The notes under the pieces were generated by a model, which saw nothing but the letters and a program-made list of their open reading frames with translations, did no database searches and was not told the DNA's origin. A DNA stretch of 64,000 nt from Sandaracinaceae bacterium (GTDB taxonomy: Bacteria > Myxococcota_A > Polyangia > Polyangiales > Sandaracinaceae): contig JAHBWG010000020.1 in the NCBI GenBank assembly GCA_019637095.1, positions 42,524 through 106,523 on the forward strand, given 5' to 3'. A program made the position numbers and the translations under genes. Of the stretch, positions 60,970 to 64,000 are shown piece by piece (the stretch's first letter is position 1; each line of letters starts with the position of its first letter).

Positions 60970-61545
60970 TCACTCCACCGCCTTGCCGCGCCCCTCGAGC
61001 GCCTTCTTCTCCTCCGGCGAGTGCCCGCGCGCGACCGCCACCGCGGCGATGATCGCCACGAGCAGCAGCACGGACACCAGCTCGAAGGGCACGGCCGCGC
61101 CCGAGAAGATCGCGTCGCCGAGCGCGTCGACGCCGCCGAACTGCCCGCACTCGGCCGAGCCGTCGCGGCACTGGTCCAGGTCGACGTAGGGAGCCTGCGT
61201 GGCCGCGACGGCGAACGCGATCGAGGCCCCCACCATCGCCATGACGAGCGCCGCCGCGCCGCGGAGCACCCGGCCGCGCGGGTTGTCCGACGGCTTCATG
61301 CCCGAGGGCCCGATCAGCATGATCACGAAGATGAACAGCACGACGACCGCGCCCGCGTACACGAGCATCTGGATCGCCGCGAGCAGATGCGCGTGCAGCG
61401 TCAGGTAGAGGCCGGCGAGCGAGACCACGTGCGCGAGCAGCGAGAGCGCCGCGCGCAGCGGGTTCTTCGCGCTCACCGTGAGCACGGCCGTCACCATGGC
61501 GACGAGGCCGCAGAGCAGGAAGACGAGCTCTCCGCCGCCGCTCAC
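60970..61545 (-). CDS. nuoJ: NADH-quinone oxidoreductase subunit J
   Basis: A 191-residue membrane subunit with five helices. Hallmarks are NPLRAALSLLAHVVSLAGLY and LLAAIQMLVYAGAVVVLFIF, the latter holding the pi-bulge of helix 3. The GTG start overlaps the nuoF stop in GTGA, which fixes it within a much longer open frame. The C-terminal tail is charged (HSPEEKKALEGRGKAVE). Confidence 0.93.
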   Translation of the reverse strand: MSGGGELVFLLCGLVAMVTAVLTVSAKNPLRAALSLLAHVVSLAGLYLTLHAHLLAAIQMLVYAGAVVVLFIFVIMLIGPSGMKPSDNPRGRVLRGAAALVMAMVGASIAFAVAATQAPYVDLDQCRDGSAECGQFGGVDALGDAIFSGAAVPFELVSVLLLVAIIAAVAVARGHSPEEKKALEGRGKAVE

Positions 61546-62936
61546 GCCGCCCTCCCGGACGCGCCGGACGCGCCGGACGCGTCGGACGCGTCGAGCCGGG
61601 TGTGCGCGCCGAGCCCGCGCTCGATCGCGGCGATGAAGTCCTCGGGGTACTTCTGGATGAACGCGAGCATGGGCATCGCCGTTCCGTCGGCGAGCGCGCA
61701 GATGGTGTTGCCCATCATGTTGTTCGAGATGTCGACGAGCAGGTCCACGTCCTCGCGGACGCCCTCCCCGCGCGCGATGCGCTCGAGCACGTCGACGAGC
61801 CAACCGCAGCCCTCGCGGCACGGCGTGCACTGGCCGCACGACTCGTGCTTGTAGAACTTCATCAGGTTGCGCGCGGCCTCGGCCATGTTGACCGAGCTGT
61901 CCATCACGATCGCGCAGCAGGTCCCGAGCATGGTGCCGATGCCCCGCATCGGGTCGACGCCCATCGGGACGTCGAGGTGCGACTTGCCATGCCACGGGTG
62001 GAGCGGGTCCGTCTCGGCCGGCGCGTGCACGACGTGGTCGGGGTGCAGGACCGGCGTCGAGCTGCCGCCCGGGATCACGCCCTTCAGCGGGCGATCGTCG
62101 TGCAGCATCCCGCCGCCCAGATCGTAGATGAGCTCGCGCAGCGTGATGCCGACCGGCGCCTCGAACACGCCAGGGTTCTTGACGTGCCCGCTCACCCCGT
62201 AGAGGCGCGTGCCGCCGTCGCGGAACGACTCGGGCAAGAGGCTGATGTCCGACCACGCCTTGCCGCCCATCTCGAGGATGTCGGGCACCGACGCGATCGT
62301 CTCGACGTTGTTGACGATCGTGGGCTTGCCGAACGCCCCCTCGACGGCCGGGAACGGGGGCTTGAGCCGCGGCTCGCCGCGCTTGCCCTCGAGCGAGTTC
62401 AACAGCGCCGTCTCCTCGCCGCAGATGTACGCGCCCGCCCCCGGGTGGACGTGGACCTCCATCGGGTAGTCCTTCCCGAACGGGCGCCGTCCCAAGTAAC
62501 CCTTGTTGCGGGCCTCCTCGATCGCGGCCTCGAGGCGGCGGATCGACTTCACCAGCTCGCAGCGCACGTAGATGTAGGTGACGTGCGCGCCGATCGCCCA
62601 CATCGCGCAGATGCAGCCCTCGATCAGGCGGTGCGGGTCCTTCTCCATGATCTGGCGATCCTTGAAGGTGCCCGGCTCGCCCTCGTCGGCGTTGATCACG
62701 AGGTAGACGGTGTCCGCGTCCTTCGGGAGGAAGCCCCACTTCACCCCCGCGGGGAAGCCGGCGCCGCCGCGGCCGCGCACGTTCGCCGCCCGCACCTCGT
62801 CGCGGATCGCCTCGGGCGTCATCGCGGTCACCGCCTTGCGCGCGAGGCGGTACGCGCCGTGTCGCTCCGCGACGGGCAGGGTCCACGCGTCCTCGACGTC
62901 GAAGCGGTTCGAGAGGATCTTCCGGTGCTCGGCCAT
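61542..62936 (-). CDS. nuoF: NADH-quinone oxidoreductase subunit F
   Basis: A 464-residue subunit that binds NADH and FMN and carries iron-sulfur cluster N3. The FMN/NADH sites are RGRGGAGFPAGVKWGFLP and NADEGEPGTFKDRQIME, with GAGAYICGEETALLNSLEG following. The 4Fe-4S site is ESCGQCTPCREG plus a later Cys in NTICALADG. Its last 16 residues come from a 9-base tandem repeat (DASDASGASGASG), a tail foreign to the family. It lies three bases after nuoE and overlaps nuoJ. Confidence 0.96.
   Translation of the reverse strand: MAEHRKILSNRFDVEDAWTLPVAERHGAYRLARKAVTAMTPEAIRDEVRAANVRGRGGAGFPAGVKWGFLPKDADTVYLVINADEGEPGTFKDRQIMEKDPHRLIEGCICAMWAIGAHVTYIYVRCELVKSIRRLEAAIEEARNKGYLGRRPFGKDYPMEVHVHPGAGAYICGEETALLNSLEGKRGEPRLKPPFPAVEGAFGKPTIVNNVETIASVPDILEMGGKAWSDISLLPESFRDGGTRLYGVSGHVKNPGVFEAPVGITLRELIYDLGGGMLHDDRPLKGVIPGGSSTPVLHPDHVVHAPAETDPLHPWHGKSHLDVPMGVDPMRGIGTMLGTCCAIVMDSSVNMAEAARNLMKFYKHESCGQCTPCREGCGWLVDVLERIARGEGVREDVDLLVDISNNMMGNTICALADGTAMPMLAFIQKYPEDFIAAIERGLGAHTRLDASDASGASGASGRAA
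61553..61595 (-). repeat. 9-base tandem repeat at the nuoF 3' end
   Basis: GCGCCGGAC / GCGTCGGAC units repeat about four and a half times (plus strand, GGACGCGCC frame). They encode Asp-Ala-Ser and Gly-Ala-Ser tripeptides at the very C-terminus of NuoF. Unit changes keep the frame. Confidence 0.8.
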
Positions 62937-62939
62937 CGG

Positions 62940-63566
62940 CTACTCCTCTTCTTCCCGGTGGGCGATCGCCGCCGGTCGCGGCACCGCGACGGGCCGCTCG
63001 GACGCCATGCGCGGAGGTGCCTCGGACGCCGCGCGCGGAGGCGGCTCGGACGCCGGCGCCTTCACCGCGCGCGGCGCAGACGGCAGCGGCGCGACGCCGA
63101 GCCCGTCGAGCAGCGCGTCGAGCTTGGCGACGTCGAGGTCCTCGTGGAACTCGTCGTTGAGCTGGAGCATCGGCGCGGTGCCGCAGGAGGCGAGGCACTC
63201 CGCCTTCAGCAGCGTCACCTTGCCGTCCGCGCTCGTCCCGCCCGCCGAGCAGCCGAGGCGACGCTCGAGGTGCTCCTGGATCGATCGCCCGCCGCGCAGA
63301 TCGCACGAGAGGGTCCGGCACACCCAGATCACGTTCGGGGCGACCGGCTCCTTCTGGTACATCGTGTAGAAGGTGACGACGCCCTGCACCTGGGCCGTGC
63401 TCATGTCGAGCCGCCCCGCGACGTAGTCGATCACCCCGGGGCTCACCCACCCCTCGCGCTCCTGGCAGAGGTGCAGCACCGGGATGCACGCGGCGCGGCG
63501 CGTCGGATAGCGAGCGATGAGCTCGTCGACGACCTTCTCCATCTCGTCGGAAAGACTGAACACCAT
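62940..63566 (-). CDS. nuoE: NADH-quinone oxidoreductase subunit E
   Basis: A 208-residue thioredoxin-like subunit with a 2Fe-2S cluster. Ligands are visible as VCRTLSC (CxxxxC) and ECLASCG (CxxxC). The fold is preceded by CIPVLHLCQEREGWVSPGVI. The last 50 residues are an Ala/Pro/Glu-rich arm (PSAPRAVKAPASEPPPRAAS) with a 5-fold PPRxASE repeat-like pattern. The ATG at 63566 begins MVFSLSDEMEKVVDELI as in the family; the frame is open to 63689 without support. First gene of the nuo run; its promoter must lie in 63567-63770. Confidence 0.94.
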   Translation of the reverse strand: MVFSLSDEMEKVVDELIARYPTRRAACIPVLHLCQEREGWVSPGVIDYVAGRLDMSTAQVQGVVTFYTMYQKEPVAPNVIWVCRTLSCDLRGGRSIQEHLERRLGCSAGGTSADGKVTLLKAECLASCGTAPMLQLNDEFHEDLDVAKLDALLDGLGVAPLPSAPRAVKAPASEPPPRAASEAPPRMASERPVAVPRPAAIAHREEEE

Positions 63567-63770
63567 GCCGTCAGCTCTGGGGGTCTCGGGACGACGGAAC
63601 CGCGCGAAAAATCGGGGCAAAAAGTGCGACCGGGGGCTTCGCGCGGGTCGGACGCTAGGCTGGCGTGGCGCGGCTGTCAAGCGCGACAAGGCCGCGCGTT
63701 TCGCTTCCCATCAGGCGTGCTACCGGCTACCCTCGGGCCGCTCGTTTCGACCCCAACCCGCTGAGGATTC

Positions 63771-64000
63771 GTGACGCTCTTCTGTCCCAACTGCGGAAAG
63801 CCCAACCTCGACAGCGCGACGCAGTGCGTCGCCTGCGGCACGGAGCTCCGACCCAAGAGCCCGGCCAAGTTCAAGGGGACGATGATGATGAGCGGGGTGC
63901 AGATCCCGCAGGCCGGCGAGGCCGGCGCCCCGCCCGGGCCGCCGCCTGGCGCGCCCCCCGGCGGCGGCTTCGGCGGCCCCCCGCCTGGCCCGCCCCCCGG
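63771..64000 (+). CDS. Zinc-ribbon protein with proline/glycine-rich tail (3' end beyond the window)
   Basis: The first 76 residues of a protein that runs off the right edge. It begins MTLFCPNCGKPNLDSATQC with VACGTELRP, a CxxC...CxxC zinc ribbon. The tail is low complexity, with runs of Pro and Gly (PPGPPPGAPPGGGFGGPPPG). Similar heads occur in Myxococcota proteins that carry further membrane or signalling domains. GAGG lies five bases before the GTG, so a normal leader is likely, with a TACCCT box at 63728-63733. It is divergent from nuoE. Confidence 0.7.
   Translation, partial: MTLFCPNCGKPNLDSATQCVACGTELRPKSPAKFKGTMMMSGVQIPQAGEAGAPPGPPPGAPPGGGFGGPPPGPPP

Overview
The window is very GC-rich DNA, estimated by eye at about 70 percent. 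Long open frames on the antisense strand are therefore common and mostly meaningless. Several features point to a member of the Myxococcota, probably Polyangiia of the Sandaracinus type: a Pkn-type Ser/Thr kinase with a zinc ribbon, an FHA-zinc ribbon-PilZ protein, MopE-like Cys/Asp repeats on a von Willebrand lipoprotein, many short-lipobox lipoproteins and a DUF222/HNH protein. The taxonomic call is inference. It is ordinary chromosome, with an accessory scar at the left end. I saw no tRNA, rRNA, CRISPR array, prophage or biosynthetic cluster.

Left end (1-5.5 kb): an ISKra4-like transposase gene sits inside a minus-strand gene, whose two halves can be read on either side. Next come a hypothetical gene with a good sigma70-like promoter, a frameshifted and truncated osmC relic, and a beta-propeller-like protein. 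From 5.5 to 12.3 kb lie a DUF222/HNH protein, an ethanolamine-type permease, a Uma2-fold protein, a DUF4261 protein, XerC, a YqiA-like esterase and a CBS-pair protein. From 12.5 to 20 kb, all on the minus strand, lie a tandem-PPK2 polyphosphate:AMP phosphotransferase, a ribbon-helix-helix/MazF toxin-antitoxin pair and a four-gene overlapping GldA-GldF-GldG-DUF4340 ABC operon. From 20 to 33.7 kb: pruA, tmcA, an orphan RHS-core gene, two envelope proteins, and a TolC/adaptor/heavy-metal-type RND efflux operon.

The 33.7-41 kb stretch carries ftsA-ftsZ (minus strand), divergent from a zinc-ribbon kinase followed by an FHA-PilZ protein, and then the MopE/VWA lipoprotein. From 41 to 53.7 kb come two sulfotransferase genes (one fused to a glycosyltransferase-like domain), esterases, an acetyltransferase, lipoproteins, a creatininase-family protein, a flavoprotein oxidoreductase lacking the redox cysteines, a Bax-inhibitor-1 protein and RNase Z. 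The right end (53.7-63.6 kb) is a minus-strand complex I operon, nuoE-F-J-K-L-M-N. NuoL has a tail of about 320 residues with PKD-like signatures, and the genes for A-D, G, H and I are absent from the run.

Three themes run through the window. First, many genes with no Shine-Dalgarno have a TAnnnT box 6-9 nt before the start codon, which suggests leaderless transcription. Second, hairpin-rich intergenic elements with shared sequence blocks lie at the 3' ends of genes. Third, in-frame minisatellites occur inside housekeeping genes (tmcA, nuoF). Boundaries, promoters and terminators were read by eye; no search or folding program was run.
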